Assembly: GCA_014529385.2 (NCBI GenBank)
Contig: CM043944.1
Location: 66,478,895-66,542,894 of the forward strand
Source: Adiantum capillus-veneris
Lineage: Eukaryota > Streptophyta > Polypodiopsida > Polypodiales > Pteridaceae
DNA length: 64,000 nt
Reading direction: 5' to 3'
Shown: one piece after another, positions 42,331 to 52,439 of the stretch
Layout: each line of letters begins with the position of its first letter
How positions within the stretch are numbered: the first letter of the stretch is position 1
Program-made: the position numbers and the translations under genes
The notes under the pieces: generated by a model
Databases searched by the model: none
What the model was told of the DNA's origin: nothing
The model's input: the letters and a program-made list of their open reading frames with translations, nothing else

Positions 42331-43339
42331 TTTGAACCATTTTTGAAAATCAGTTGGTTTGACAAGTCTATTTGGTTCAACTCCCAGTCTCTTGGCAGTT
42401 GGTCCTGTTCCAAGTCCTTCACCAATCTGTTGGAAATAGTGACTCATGTAGCCCTGGACTGGCTTTAGTGTCGCCCAGTTTTCTTTGTGATGAGGTAGTT
42501 TTTGGTTTTTTAACATTACTCTCAAAAGATCTCTCGCAATGTTCATCTCTTGGAATAGTTTCTAGTCCTTGGACCATTATTCAATCTCTTAAGGAGATCC
42601 CTTGGTATTTGGTTTGTTCCACCTCTTTAGGACACATCATAACAAATTTTTTTATAGAAATCCCTAAATAGGTAGATTGGTAGATCTGTTGAACCCTTGT
42701 CTTTGATTTTGAAGATATAGATGATCTTCATGGGTGTTAACTGTCCTGATTTGGTATGAGAAGTCCATAGACAATCTTTGATGTTTCTATCCTCCCAACA
42801 ATAGACTCCGATCCTAGGATTATACGTGATAATCCATTTCAAAGGCTTCAAATCAACTTGATCATATCCCTCAAACTCTAAAGTTGGTGGTCCTTCTTTT
42901 GCTGCCATATCTGAAATTATGGTATTTCTAACCCCCATTTTTCTATCATGTCAGGGTTTTCAACTTGTAAATACTGAGTTCCATTTTTATCCATAAAAGT
43001 TTTTCTTTGTTTGTTTGCCCTAATTTTCTTTTCAAAGTCTATGTCATGGTCATCAATGCAAATAGCATACTCTTCATTAGGATCCAAGTAAACCTGAGCT
43101 CCATTGTGATTAGTCTTATAAAAGGTGAGTATGTGCTTATAACGCACTATCGTTCCAGTTTTTGAATGAGTCGAATAGGAAGACATTTCAGAAGTTGATT
43201 CTAAAACATTGTCTGAGACTTCTTCAAAGATAGTGTCCAAGTGATCCCTTTGATTCGCACTCTCTTTGATGGATACTCTACTAGTGGTCTCTTCAAATAT
43301 GCCTTGATTTGGTAGTATACAACTAGATCTAAGGTTCAT
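42331..43339 (-). pseudogene. Ty3-C N-terminal extension before Gag, unknown function
   Basis: From ATG 43339 the minus strand encodes 140 codons (…VRYKHILTFYKTNHNGAQVY, YLQVENPDMIEKWGLEIP) and continues after a shift at 42938-42627 (LKPLKWIITYNPRIGVYCWE, YLFRDFYKKICYDVS). A further piece (42546-42325) leads into Gag. The sequence is protein-like but I cannot assign a domain. Some Tat/Ogre elements carry an extra ORF before gag; this could be such a region. Confidence 0.5.
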
Positions 43340-43984
43340 TATAGACTTCTGAAGCCCTAGATATAGTACTTACCATCGGATTGACTTGTTATCAACTTCT
43401 TCTACTTGATTTGATTGCAAATTCTATCAAGCTCTTAATTTCTTGTCTACAACCTGATTCTTGCATCAATTTTAATCAAGTTAGCTATTCTTCCACAAAG
43501 ACTGTACTACAGGTTTTTTCTATTCTATTGTGACTGGTGTATGTGTATTGAGTACTTGAGATTTTTAGATTCTACTTTTGGAAAAAGCCAAAGAACTAAT
43601 CTGCAATCTAGAAACTGAGTGATCATGTACTAGTTTGGATCCGATTAGACCCAAAATTGCTGATCTAACATTGTACAAGCTCAAAAGTCCAAAATGGTGT
43701 CTCTATGCATTAGAAGTAAATAATCACGACTATTTACTTTTCTCAAATTTTTATACTTTTTGGCTTGTTTTTCCACGTATGCAACTTGTTAAGGTCTCTG
43801 GACAAGTTTCACTTAGTTTGAACAAAATTTGTTCAAGTTATAAATTGTTTCATATCCGCAGATGCAGTTTTCAAGAATCTGGCTTAAGTTCCACTTTTGT
43901 GATCCAAATTTCATCAAATTTCATTTATGTAGTCTATTTGATATGCTTCACCAAGTGGTATACTCAAATGTGCAAAAATGTCCA
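43340..43984. repeat. Ty3-C leader, start of the ~285-bp tandem array
   Basis: Contains the first array unit with the hairpin AAGTAAATA...TATTTACTT at 43714-43739. Continues after the copia at 48845. No gene. Confidence 0.65.
43980..43984. repeat. Target site duplication of the copia, left copy
   Basis: GTCCA, repeated at 48845-48849. Confidence 0.9.
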
Positions 43985-44211
43985 TGTTACCATATACATG
44001 TGGTAGTGATGTGTGTGAACACAGTAGGACCGCCCGGGCATTTTTTCCCTCTTTAGGAGGTTTTTTCCCCCGAGCATTGTATATACGCCCATCACTCTAG
44101 GGCTATCCATCTTTCCATTGCACACTAAGTAATACACTCTCTATTGTGTGCCTTGAGCTTCCTTCGTCTTCTCCAAGCTGTGTGTGTTTCTCAGCAACCC
44201 TAATTCCAACA
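43985..44211 (+). repeat. 5' LTR of copia F
   Basis: 227 bp from TGTTACCATATACATG to CCCTAATTCCAACA. A TATATA at about 44080 may be the promoter. Confidence 0.95.
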
Positions 44212-44213
44212 AT

Positions 44214-44225
44214 TGGTATCAGAGT
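44214..44225 (+). other. Primer binding site of copia F
   Basis: TGGTATCAGAGT, two bases after the LTR: the usual initiator-Met tRNA primer site of plant copia elements with one change at the end. Confidence 0.92.
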
Positions 44226-44573
44226 AGGTCACGTCCTCCCGGGCTTAGTCGCCAGCTGCTCCAGCACACGCGTGCTCACTTTCTCCGATTTCAGTGAGCT
44301 TTGGAAAGCGTTCACAGGTCGAAAAATATTTTGGCCAAGCTCATAGAGCTTGGTCTGCTCAGAATTTTGATTTGGGCTCATTTCGGCCTCCGTTTCCACT
44401 ACAGGTAGTACTGTACATGCTATTTCTTCATTTTGTGCAGAATTTTTGTCAGTGTCATTTTCTGCATAACAGGTGCCTTATAGTCTTCTACGGTTTGTGC
44501 TATATAGCACACGTTGTTGCCGCTCCGTTTCTCCTATGTTTGGGCAGTTTTCACATCAGATGCAGCATTTACC

Positions 44574-45560
44574 ATGGTTGACAACAACAACACAGATGTG
44601 TTTAAGATGTTTGCTGCTGAGGACAGGTTGGATGGGGACAACTACCCTATGTGGGCTTATATGATGCAACATGTTCTTGTGTCAAAGGGTGTCCGGAACA
44701 TTGTGTAGGGCATTGATGTACATCCTGGTTCTGAGGATGTAGGCGATGTTGAGGATGTTGCAGGTCTTGCTGCAAGGATTGCAGTTGTTAGAGTTGTTTT
44801 GCCTACGGCAGAACAAGCTCGTTGGGATGTTAAGGATGCGCAGGCTCATGCATTGATTGCATTATCTGTGAAGCGCACCATTGTTCCTCACATAAATCTG
44901 CAAAACAGGCTTGGGATATTCTAGCAGGTCTTTATGCAAGCCGCAATGAGGCTAAAATTTCTTTGCTGCGTAGAGAGCTGGATTCGAAGATGATGCATGA
45001 GGAAGATGATATGGACAATTTCCTTGCTAGTGTCAAGGATATCAATGAGAAACTTATTTCTATAGGTGAAGCTATTTCAAACAATTCCCTTGTGCAGATT
45101 GTTCTTGATGCCTTACCAGATTCTTACCAGACTTTTGATAGTACTTGGAGACTTATGACCCAAGGAAATCCAGAAGTTGTCAAGTTTGATGCATTATGCA
45201 CATTGTTATTGCAAGAGTCACTTTCCAGAAAAAACAGGACTAGACAATGTGCAGTTGAATAGGCTTTTATTGCTTCTCAAAGAAAGGGTGGTAACAACAA
45301 TGCAGCCATTTCTTATGGTTCTGGTGTGAGTGAAAAAAATTCTGTTCCTAATGCTTTCGCTGGCAGCAATTCGTTTGGAAATTCTGGTGATAAGGGAAAA
45401 AAGAAAATGTGTTGCCATTATTGTAAAGCCAATGATCACTTGATCAAGTCGTATCCTAAGTTGAAGGCCAAAGAGGCTAAGAAGAAAGAGGGTGGTTCCA
45501 TTGCAAATGCTGGTTCCACTACAAATGCAGCCATTGTTGAGTCTTCTGTGAAAGGAGACT
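44574..45560 (+). pseudogene. Copia F Gag
   Basis: ATG at 44574 opens MVDNNNTDVFKMFAAEDRLD and DNYPMWAYMMQHVL, the start of plant copia Gag (capsid-forming, RNA-packaging). A TAG at 44706 and a shift near 44900 interrupt it. It then continues with LDSKMMHEEDDMDNFLASVK and the pattern 'L-D-x-L-P-x-S-Y'. The zinc knuckle reads CHYCKANDHLIKSY: the last Cys of C-x2-C-x4-H-x4-C is Tyr, so RNA binding would be impaired. A Lys-rich linker ends at about 45560, where protease should follow. Confidence 0.85.
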
Positions 45561-46749
45561 GTGTTGCAGGAAGAATCTCTTGTCTGTATCCGCACTTGCT
45601 AGACTTGGACTTGTGGTCAAATTTGTGGATGATAGATGTACAATCCATGATCTCAGTTTTGGTGATGAAATTGTTGTATCGGGCCTTTTGTGCCATGGGC
45701 TGTATAAGCTCACTTTGTATGACAAGTGTGGACAAAATTTTGCAAATGCTGTTGCAGATTCAAAGGCTATTTCAGATGCAAAACATTGGCATGCATGTTT
45801 TGGTCATCTGAATTTTTCCAGTTTACTGGGTTTGCAGAAATCTGATATGGTTGCTTCTTTGCCGCCTCTTGAAGCACCTGTCAAACATGTTTGTGAAGGC
45901 TGTATTCTGGGTAAAATGCAGCGTTCTAAGTTTCTAAAGGATGGTTCAGTTAGGGCCACATGCAGGTTGCATCTTGTGCATAGTGATGTTTGTGGGCCCA
46001 TGCAAACTCCGTCCTTGGGTAATTACCTGTACTTCGTGACTTTCATTGATGATTACTCTAGGCATGCATGGGTATTTCCGCTTAAAGAAAAGTCGGAAGT
46101 TTTTATGTGCTTCAAACAATTTCCGGCTATGGCTGAAAATGTCTCGAAATGTACTAAGGGCACCGTCCGTTCCGATCAAGGGGGTGAGTATATGTCTCAT
46201 GAATTTAATGCATTTCTGGCTAGTCGTGGGATAAAACACCAATGTACAGTGCCTTATACACCGCAGCAAAATGGTGTTGCTGAGAGGAAAAACAGGTCAT
46301 TGACGGAAATGGCACGATGTATGGTCAAAAGTCAAGCTTTACCGCATTCCTTTTTGCTTGAGGCCATCATGTGTGCCACTTATGTACTAAACAGGTGTCC
46401 TACAAAAGCTTTGCAGCCTATTACTCCATATGAAGCATGGCATGATAGAAAGCCTTCTATTGAGCACATGAGTGTTTTTGGTTGTTTGGCATATGCTTTG
46501 GTGCCACAAGTGCAGCACAGAAAATTGGATGATAAGGCTGTGAAATGTATTTTTGTTGGTTATAACGCTGAAAGCAAAGGTTACATGTTGTATCATCTAC
46601 AAACAAAACGTATTGTGGTTTCTCAGGATGTAGTGTTTGTGGAAGATTCTGTTCATCCCTTGTTGTCATGTACTAGAGACAGTAATGTAAGCTCACAGAA
46701 AATTTATGACACTTGTTGCCTCTTTTTAGTGGTGGCAATACGAATGTAA
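45561..46749 (+). pseudogene. Copia F integrase, joined to Gag by loss of protease
   Basis: The 389-codon frame starts in the last strand of the protease (SVSALARLGL...VKFVDDRC) and runs into integrase. The zinc-binding H-W-H-A-C-F-G-H and CEGC are intact. The catalytic triad lies in HSDVCGPM, VRSDQGGEYM and PQQNGVAERKNRSL. The GKI domain-like 'F-G-C-L-A-Y-A' and 'C-I-F-V-G-Y' blocks follow. The protease active site D-S/T-G and about 100 residues are absent between Gag and this point. Gene order and Asp/Glu residues are otherwise normal. Confidence 0.88.
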
Positions 46750-47640
46750 GTTCCAATGAGGCAAATGTACAGCCTATGGGGGTTTCTGAAAATGTTCTAT
46801 ATTAGCCTAGTACTGATGCAGATGTACATGATGTACTTGATGAGGAAAGGGCTGAAAATGAGCAGGCTAGAGGTATGCCAAAATGGCTGGTGCACACTTT
46901 GCGTGATAGTAAATTGGATGCACCCTTGTCTAGTCGTACTCGTTCAGGCTCTCGCCATGCATCTTATGCATCAGATTGTTATGCTTGGCTGTGTCTAGCT
47001 TACATGATGTTGAGGAGCCTCTGTCTTTTGATGAAGCACAAAATTCAAAAAATTGGATGGCTACCATGCAATCAGAATATGATGCACTTATAGAAAATGA
47101 CACATGGACTTTATGTGATTTGCCTCTTGGAAAAAAGGCCATTGGTATGAAGTGGGTTTACAAGTTGAAACGCAAGCCGGATGGGGAGATTGATCGCCAT
47201 AAGGCTCGACTTGTTGCAAAGGGTTATGCACAGCAAAAAGCCATGGATTATGAAGATACTTTTGCTCCCACTTGTCGTATGACTACTGTGAGTTTTCTAC
47301 GTGCATTGGGAGCTCATTTTGGTTGGGATGTACATCAATCAGACATTGTTACTACTTTCTTGAATGGTGACATATTTGAGGAAGTTTATGTAACGCAGCC
47401 TCGCGGTTTTGTCATAAAAGGATAAGAGGACAAAGTGTGCAAATGTAAGAAGGCTTTGTATGGTTTGAACCAATATCCTCATGCTTGGTATGAGAAAGCT
47501 GACACTCATTTGGTTAAACGAGGCTTTCGTAACATTCCAATAGAAAGCACATTGTATGTAAAGCGTGAGGGTGATGTACTTCTCATTGTGATTCTTTATG
47601 TTGATGATTTGCTGATCACTGGACCAAATGAGAGACATAA
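46750..47640 (+). pseudogene. Copia F reverse transcriptase
   Basis: Starts after a linker with WMATMQSEYDALIENDTWTL and [20 protein letters not shown], then the copia motif A region DVHQSDIVTTFLNGDI, where Asp is kept but V-x-T-T-F replaces the usual V-K-T-A-F. KALYGLNQYPHAWY and ILYVDDLLITG (catalytic Asp pair) follow. A stop at 47423 and a frameshift near 47635 interrupt it. Confidence 0.88.
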
Positions 47641-48542
47641 AGGCTGATTTGAATGCTACTTTGTGGATGAAAGATTTGGGGCTGTTGCATCATTATTTGG
47701 GTATACAGTTTAAGCAGTGTGATGATGGTATTGCCTTGTGTCAGAAAAGTTACATAGAGACATTGCTATGTAAATTTGGACTTGAGGATTGCAAACCTAT
47801 TGCCACTCCCATGGAAACAGGTTTGAAGTTGAGTCTACATGATGCTGGTGATCTTGCTGATGTCACTCTTTACCAAACTGCTGTTGGCTGCCTCATTTAT
47901 GTATGCAACACGAGGCCGGATATTCAGTTTGCAGTCTCACAGGTCAGCAGATTTATTCATAGCCTAGGGTCTAAGCATTTGCAGGCCGTCAAGAGGATTT
48001 TCCGCTACCTTAGTGGCACTTTACATCTTGGCTTGTTTTATCCCAAGGGGGGATCATTGCCGCCAGACTTACATGCTTTTTCGGACTCAAATTGGGCTAG
48101 TTGTTTTGACATGCGCGTGTCCACAAGTGGTTTTTGTTTCATGCTTGGAAGTTCATGTATATCATGGTTGAGCAATAAGCAAACTATTGTGGCCACTTCG
48201 AGTTGTGAGGCTGAGTACAGGGCAGTCTTCACAGCTACGGTTGAGTGTGTATGGCTCAGACGCCTTATGGTTGATTTGGGTGTTAGACAGGACACTGCCA
48301 ACACTATCTACATTGATAGTCAGAGCGCATTGGCAGTTGCGAGGAACCTAGTTTTTCATGCTCGCACAAAGCACATTGAGGTGCATTACCATTATTTCAG
48401 AGAGAGGCTCTCAGCAAGAGAGATCAGCTTGGCTTATGTGCCAACACAGGACAACCTTGCAGATCTTTTCACAAAGGCATTGTCTCGTGAGAAGCTTGAA
48501 GCTTTCCGCAAAGTTTTGGGCTTACTCCCCTTTGTGGACTGA
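47628..48542 (+). CDS. Copia F RT thumb and RNase H, 304-codon open frame
   Basis: The longest intact frame of the element. It covers the RT connection (MKDLGLLHHYLGIQF, CKPIATPMETGLKL, VGCLIYVCNTRPDI) and the RNase H domain: FSDSNWASCFDMRVSTSGF (first Asp), SSCEAEYRAV (Glu), IYIDSQSALAVARN (Asp) and the final HIEVHYHYFRER plus TQDNLADLFTKAL (last Asp). All RNase H catalytic residues are present. It stops at 48542, 65 bases before the polypurine tract. It lacks its own start because it is the tail of the polyprotein. Confidence 0.88.
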   Translation: MRDIKADLNATLWMKDLGLLHHYLGIQFKQCDDGIALCQKSYIETLLCKFGLEDCKPIATPMETGLKLSLHDAGDLADVTLYQTAVGCLIYVCNTRPDIQFAVSQVSRFIHSLGSKHLQAVKRIFRYLSGTLHLGLFYPKGGSLPPDLHAFSDSNWASCFDMRVSTSGFCFMLGSSCISWLSNKQTIVATSSCEAEYRAVFTATVECVWLRRLMVDLGVRQDTANTIYIDSQSALAVARNLVFHARTKHIEVHYHYFRERLSAREISLAYVPTQDNLADLFTKALSREKLEAFRKVLGLLPFVD

Positions 48543-48607
48543 TCATGTACTCAAGGGATGGCACTTTCCTTTACTCATGTGCCAGCTCTCGTTCACCGCA
48601 TCACTCC

Positions 48608-48617
48608 AAGGGGGATT
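48608..48617 (+). other. Polypurine tract of copia F
   Basis: AAGGGGGATT immediately before the 3' LTR. Confidence 0.85.
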
Positions 48618-48844
48618 TGTTATCATATACATGTGATAGTGATGTGTGTGAACACACTAGGACCGCCGGGGCATTTTTTCCCTCTTTAGGAGGGTTTTTC
48701 CCCCAAGCATTGTATATACGCCCATCACTCTAGGCCTATCCATCTTTCCATTGCACACTAAGTAATACACTCTCTATTGTGCCCCTTGAGCTTCCTTCGT
48801 CTTCTCTAAGCTGTGTATATTTCTTAGAAACCCTAATTCCAACA
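48618..48844 (+). repeat. 3' LTR of copia F
   Basis: 227 bp, TGTTATCATATACATG to CCCTAATTCCAACA, same length as the 5' LTR with about 14 base differences and no indels seen. Confidence 0.95.
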
Positions 48845-49620
48845 GTCCAATTTTGTAGCAGATGTAAATAATCGTGACTTCTATTATTTGTACGCAATTT
48901 TTTGCCACAATCTTCACACAGATTGGGTAAGTAGCTCAACTTAAGCTCCCCAGCCAAGTTTCATCAATTTTGGATAATTCGTGTTCAAATGGTCAACTGT
49001 TTTGTGTATGTAGACTGGCTTTGCAAATTTGGCCACAATTTTCACTCAAATTACCCAAATCTTACCATATTTGATTTGTGGACTTTATAAAACATGCTAA
49101 AACTAGTGGTATACTAGGTTGGTCAAAAAAGTTGAAAAATGAGACAAAAGTAAATACTCGTGATGATTATTTACTTCTCGTAAATTTTTGCATCTTTTTG
49201 GTCAATTGAGCATGTACACTTGTTTAACACCTCAATATAAGCCTATGAGTCAATTTTCACTAAGTTTGAATTTTTAATTGCAATTTACACTCAAGTTCTC
49301 AACAATCAGTATAGAATTCAATTTTTACAAATGTTTTGATCAGTTTGATGATCCTTGAAATTCTATGAGCCTTTACAAAAGATGTTTGTATACATGCATA
49401 GAGTCTTTGGGATCAATCTTGGTCGCTTTTGAGCTGAAAGTAAATAATCACGTTTATTTATTTTTGGCCTAAAATGAGCACTTTTTTGAACTTCTTTAGT
49501 GGACAGTGTTTTCATGAGCTATTTTAAGCCTATGAGTCAAGTCAAAACTTAATTTGGCCTAAAATATCAAGGAAAAGTAAATAATTTGAGTTTTTGCAAA
49601 CTCTTAAAATTTTATCTCAA
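48845..49620. repeat. Ty3-C leader: ~285-bp tandem array, continued
   Basis: Starts with the right target duplication GTCCA. Units begin with (A)GTAAATAATC(A/G)(C/T)GA at 48863, 49147, 49438 and, shorter, 49575. With the copia removed, the unit at 43714 falls 282 bases before that at 48861, so spacings are about 282, 287 and 290. Units share the hairpin AAGTAAATA...TATTTACTT (49147-49176 perfect, 49438 one change) and a 'CCTATGAGTCAA...AAGTTTGAA' block. No open reading frame. Confidence 0.75.
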
Positions 49621-50010
49621 ATGTGTCCTTAAGCTTACCCACTAGTTCATACAACTTCTAAAGCATAATCTCTAGTCTGATTCAATGGTGGACAATCTTT
49701 TGGTGCTATTTCTAGTCGTAGACTTGAAATTTTGCAACTTCACACAAACAACTCACAATTGATTCTTTTGGATAGAGCAATGATCTGAGATTCCACCTCG
49801 GATTCTACTTATCCCAGTCCTAGATTCTATTGCAATGGGGTTGTGTAACGGTGTCCACAAACACTCATTTCTTATTTTTTATGTTTTTTTGAGCCTTCAT
49901 CTTAAGACTTGTCCTATCCATCAATTATTCTCAAAATCTTGATCTAATCGTCTAATCCTACAATCCTAAAAGGTACTTAGCAAGTACACTCTACTTCCAA
50001 GCTACCTCTA
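49621..50010. other. Ty3-C leader, no gene
   Basis: AT-rich leader sequence between the array and the solo LTR. Nothing recognisable. The last five bases (CTCTA) are the left target duplication of the solo LTR. Confidence 0.5.
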
Positions 50011-50089
50011 TGTTAGGAAATAAGACGTAGGTAAATAGATAATTGAGTAGATTACTTAATGGAGAGAGACAGATTTACATACACGAGAG

Positions 50090-50092
<3 letters not shown>

Positions 50093-50138
<46 letters not shown>
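50093..50138. repeat. (GA)23 microsatellite in the solo LTR
   Basis: Uninterrupted AG run, 46 bases. Confidence 0.95.
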
Positions 50139-50142
<4 letters not shown>

Positions 50143-50341
50143 CATGATATACGTGGTTCACCCAATGTGGGCTACGTCCACGGGAAAGCAGCCACTCAAT
50201 GGCTTTAGTACTTCAAAACAAGAAGTAGTTTACAAAGGGATTATACCCTTAATGGAGCTCCCACCTTGCTTCACTCTCACCACCTCACACTCACCTTGTT
50301 GCATCAACTTCACACTCTGAAATGTGTGTAGATATGGCTCC

Positions 50342-50349
50342 TTTTATAG
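50342..50349 (-). promoter_or_regulatory. TATA box of the solo LTR
   Basis: Minus strand CCTATAAAAGGAGCC. Confidence 0.55.
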
Positions 50350-50940
50350 GCCAAAAGGGTTGCCCTCTCTCATGAGAGGCAGCCATGTGTAGCCGCCTTT
50401 GTGTAGATAAGTCCAAATCGGACACTTCAATCCGCCCATGTGTGGCCGCCCTTGAGAAGACAAGTCCGCTTTTGAATTCGGCCATTGAATTTGGCCACTG
50501 GCCACCGGCCAACCGACCACCAGCTAATCATTGACTACTGGCCAGCGGCCAACTGACCGGTTGTTTTCGGACCACTTTCTCGCTGCCGTCCGGCCATAAT
50601 ATTTCGACGAAAAGGAATATTCCGGTGAGGGGAAAAAAGAAATATTACCCTAAAGTTGCCCCTGATTTTTGGCCGCCGTGAAAATTTTGGTTTTCGGCGA
50701 GTGATTTTCCTTCACGCACGATGGCTTCTCCTCATAGTGGGGGCCTTACAAATATGCGCTTTTACCATAGAAAATTACAAAGGTAAATCAGGCTCCATAC
50801 TTAACACTCTACACAGCAGAAGACGACAATCTTAAGCTATGCGGTTTCAAAAAGAAAGCTTTGACTCTAAGTGATCCTAGAGGAAGTTAAAGGATAACTT
50901 CACAAGAAGCTCGTGTTTTTCCCTAGTTTAGGTCTCTTCA

Positions 50941-50960
50941 ATCCCCGACAGCGGCACCAA
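50941..50960 (-). other. Primer binding site of Ty3-C
   Basis: Minus strand TTGGTGCCGCTGTCGGGGAT. It resembles the Asp-tRNA-type primer site TGGCGCCGTTGCCGGGGA used by many plant Tat/Athila-type elements, with three changes. It directly follows TG-start LTR sequence (plus orientation) at 50962. Confidence 0.7.
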
Positions 50961-50961
50961 A

Positions 50962-51900
50962 TGTGGGATGGGTGTCTAGCCTCACTCCTATCTTATTGCA
51001 GACATAGCGAGAACCACGAATATAATTGTCAATCCATGGAATGAAGATGAATCGACTAGTGCATAGAGGCAACAAGAGGTTGTCAATATCTTGGAAAACA
51101 ACAAAAAACTCAAGCTACACTCAAATGGTAGAAATCACAAAAAGCTAGTCGCTCCTCAGCGACAAACAAATCACAACTGTAACAGCATCAAACGACATCC
51201 AAATCTTACGAAACTTCTAGGACATGTTTACAAGACCTAAGCACACATGCTTATGGTCTCAAATCTTAATTTAGGTTAAGTGCAAAAATCGCAATTATTA
51301 TTAGTAGTGAGTTTTTGACCTAGTCGTTTTCGACTCAGAATGCATCTAAGTGCTTAGCAATGATACCTCAATATCGGCCTATGCTTATTTTATGATTTTG
51401 AAGCTTAAATTTCTATTTATGATAAAATTATGCTGCGAGTCAACGATGCCAAAAGCTATAGATTACCATGAAATACTTACGTCAATGCGTAGAGCTCTTA
51501 CCTGCGATTGCAAAACGCAACAGACGGCACTGCAATGTGACAACCGGGAAGGGAGTAGGAAGCGTGAGAAGGAGACAAGTGAGCATCATTAGCTCACACT
51601 GTGTTTATATTATCCAAAACTTATAAAATAGTTACAGAAATTGACTTTTATACCTTAGCCAAGGTTTTTGTGGTCAAAACTAATAAATTGGGAGCTCTAA
51701 CTAAAGACAGGTTGATACAATCTGGAAGCTTGTATCTGCAGCTCATTAATTACATTGTTTATCTGGAAATTAGGAGTTACAACATTCTCAAATCATCAAA
51801 ATAATAAGTGTTTTTACAATAAAATCTTCAAAAAATGTTATCCGAGCTATCCGAGTTATCCGGGTTAGCTTGCTGCTAACAAGATGTGAGCACATAAAAC
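50962..51900 (-). repeat. 5' LTR of Ty3-C (right end not fixed)
   Basis: Starts (plus orientation) TGTGGGATGGGTGTC after the primer site. AT-rich with no coding resemblance. It must end before 51950, where a different Ty3 remnant starts. The 3' LTR is missing, so no pairwise check is possible. Confidence 0.5.
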
Positions 51901-51949
51901 TTTCAAATGATCAAATGTACTTTGAACTTGCACCATACAAAAACCAAAG

Positions 51950-52200
51950 TCATCACCCACTGCTTAGCCTCTGTGTAGGACCTTCCCCCTTGACTAGTTA
52001 CTCGGCTATCTAAATAGATTGGCTTAACACAGTACTAGTTGCCATTGTACCTACCATCGTGGCAACATAAAAGTCACCCTCATTGTTAGAGAGGCACATT
52101 GATGGAAACTGGCATAAAATATCCTTCACCCTGTCAAAGGCTAACTGTGCATCTTCCATCCGTTGGAAGCCATGAACCTATTGAGACTACTTACCTATAT
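51950..52200 (-). pseudogene. Ty3 RNase H remnant (element J)
   Basis: Minus strand from 52195: MEDAQLAFDRVKDILCQFPS, then EGDFYVATMVGTMATSTVL and SIYLDSRVTSQGGRSYTEAK in two frames. These match the start of the Ty3 RNase H domain ('A-F-x-x-L-K-x-x-L...F-x-V-x-x-D-A-S...P-I-Y-x-x-S-R'), with the catalytic Asp lost. Confidence 0.65.
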
Positions 52201-52224
52201 TGGAATTTTCTTAGTTTAATAGTT

Positions 52225-52430
52225 CAAAGCATGTGACTATAGGGTTTAGTCCATTTATGCTTTTTTATGGATTTCAACCTAGATCACCCGTTACGGTGGG
52301 GTTGTCTACGGAGAAGATACAACAAGTGAAGGATTTTCTCCAAGACCATTTTGACATTCTTCGAGTTGCTCGACAGAATGTTAAGCAAGCTCAAGATAAT
52401 TATAAGAAGTACGCAAATGAGCATTGACGT
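52225..52430 (+). pseudogene. Ty3 integrase fragment, plus strand
   Basis: A 64-codon open stretch reads TIGFSPFMLFYGFQPRSPVT and ends in DILRVARQNVKQAQDNYKKYANEH. This is the segment after the catalytic core of Ty3 integrases ('G-x-S-P-F-x-x-x-Y-G' and the A-R-x-N-x-x-x-A-Q-x-x-x-K-x-Y-A helix). It is on the opposite strand from its neighbours and has no other integrase parts, so it is a small inserted or rearranged piece. Confidence 0.75.
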
Positions 52431-52439
52431 CTTGCTACT

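Larger units (their letters stand above)
43985..48844 (+). mobile_element. Ty1/copia element F, structurally complete (4860 bp)
   Basis: Two 227-bp LTRs, TG...CA ends, 5-bp target duplication GTCCA on both sides, primer site, polypurine tract, gag, integrase, RT and RNase H in copia order (integrase before RT). The LTRs differ at about 14 of 227 positions (about 6 %), so the insertion is old. The protease core is deleted, and stops plus at least four frameshifts break the single polyprotein. Relatives: LTR at 2759-2976 and truncated copy at 22251-24400. Confidence 0.95.
50011..50806 (-). repeat. Solo LTR (796 bp) with target duplication CTCTA
   Basis: Begins TGTTAGGAAATAAG and ends ACTTAACA; flanked by CTCTA at 50006-50010 and 50807-50811. 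It contains ATATACGTGGTTCACCC and GGGCTACGTCCACGGG, a signature seen in many plant LTRs, plus a GA tract and a TATA box on the minus strand (TATAAAAG, 50342-50349), so the likely orientation is minus. No internal sequence, so it is the product of LTR-LTR recombination. No other copy in the window. Confidence 0.88.
39133..51900 (-). mobile_element. Ty3-C: gag-integrase element without RT (Tat-like), with nested insertions
   Basis: Minus-strand element with primer site (50960-50941), a long leader containing a ~285-bp tandem array, Gag (43339-41000), a short RNase H-integrase linker (40760-40440) and integrase (40440-39263). RT and almost all RNase H are missing. A copia (43985-48844) and a solo LTR (50011-50806) sit in the leader. 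The 3' LTR is cut off at the junction with Ty3-A. The lineage call rests on the TGGTGCCG...GGGGAT primer site and on the integrase end shared with Ty3-D. Confidence 0.7.
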
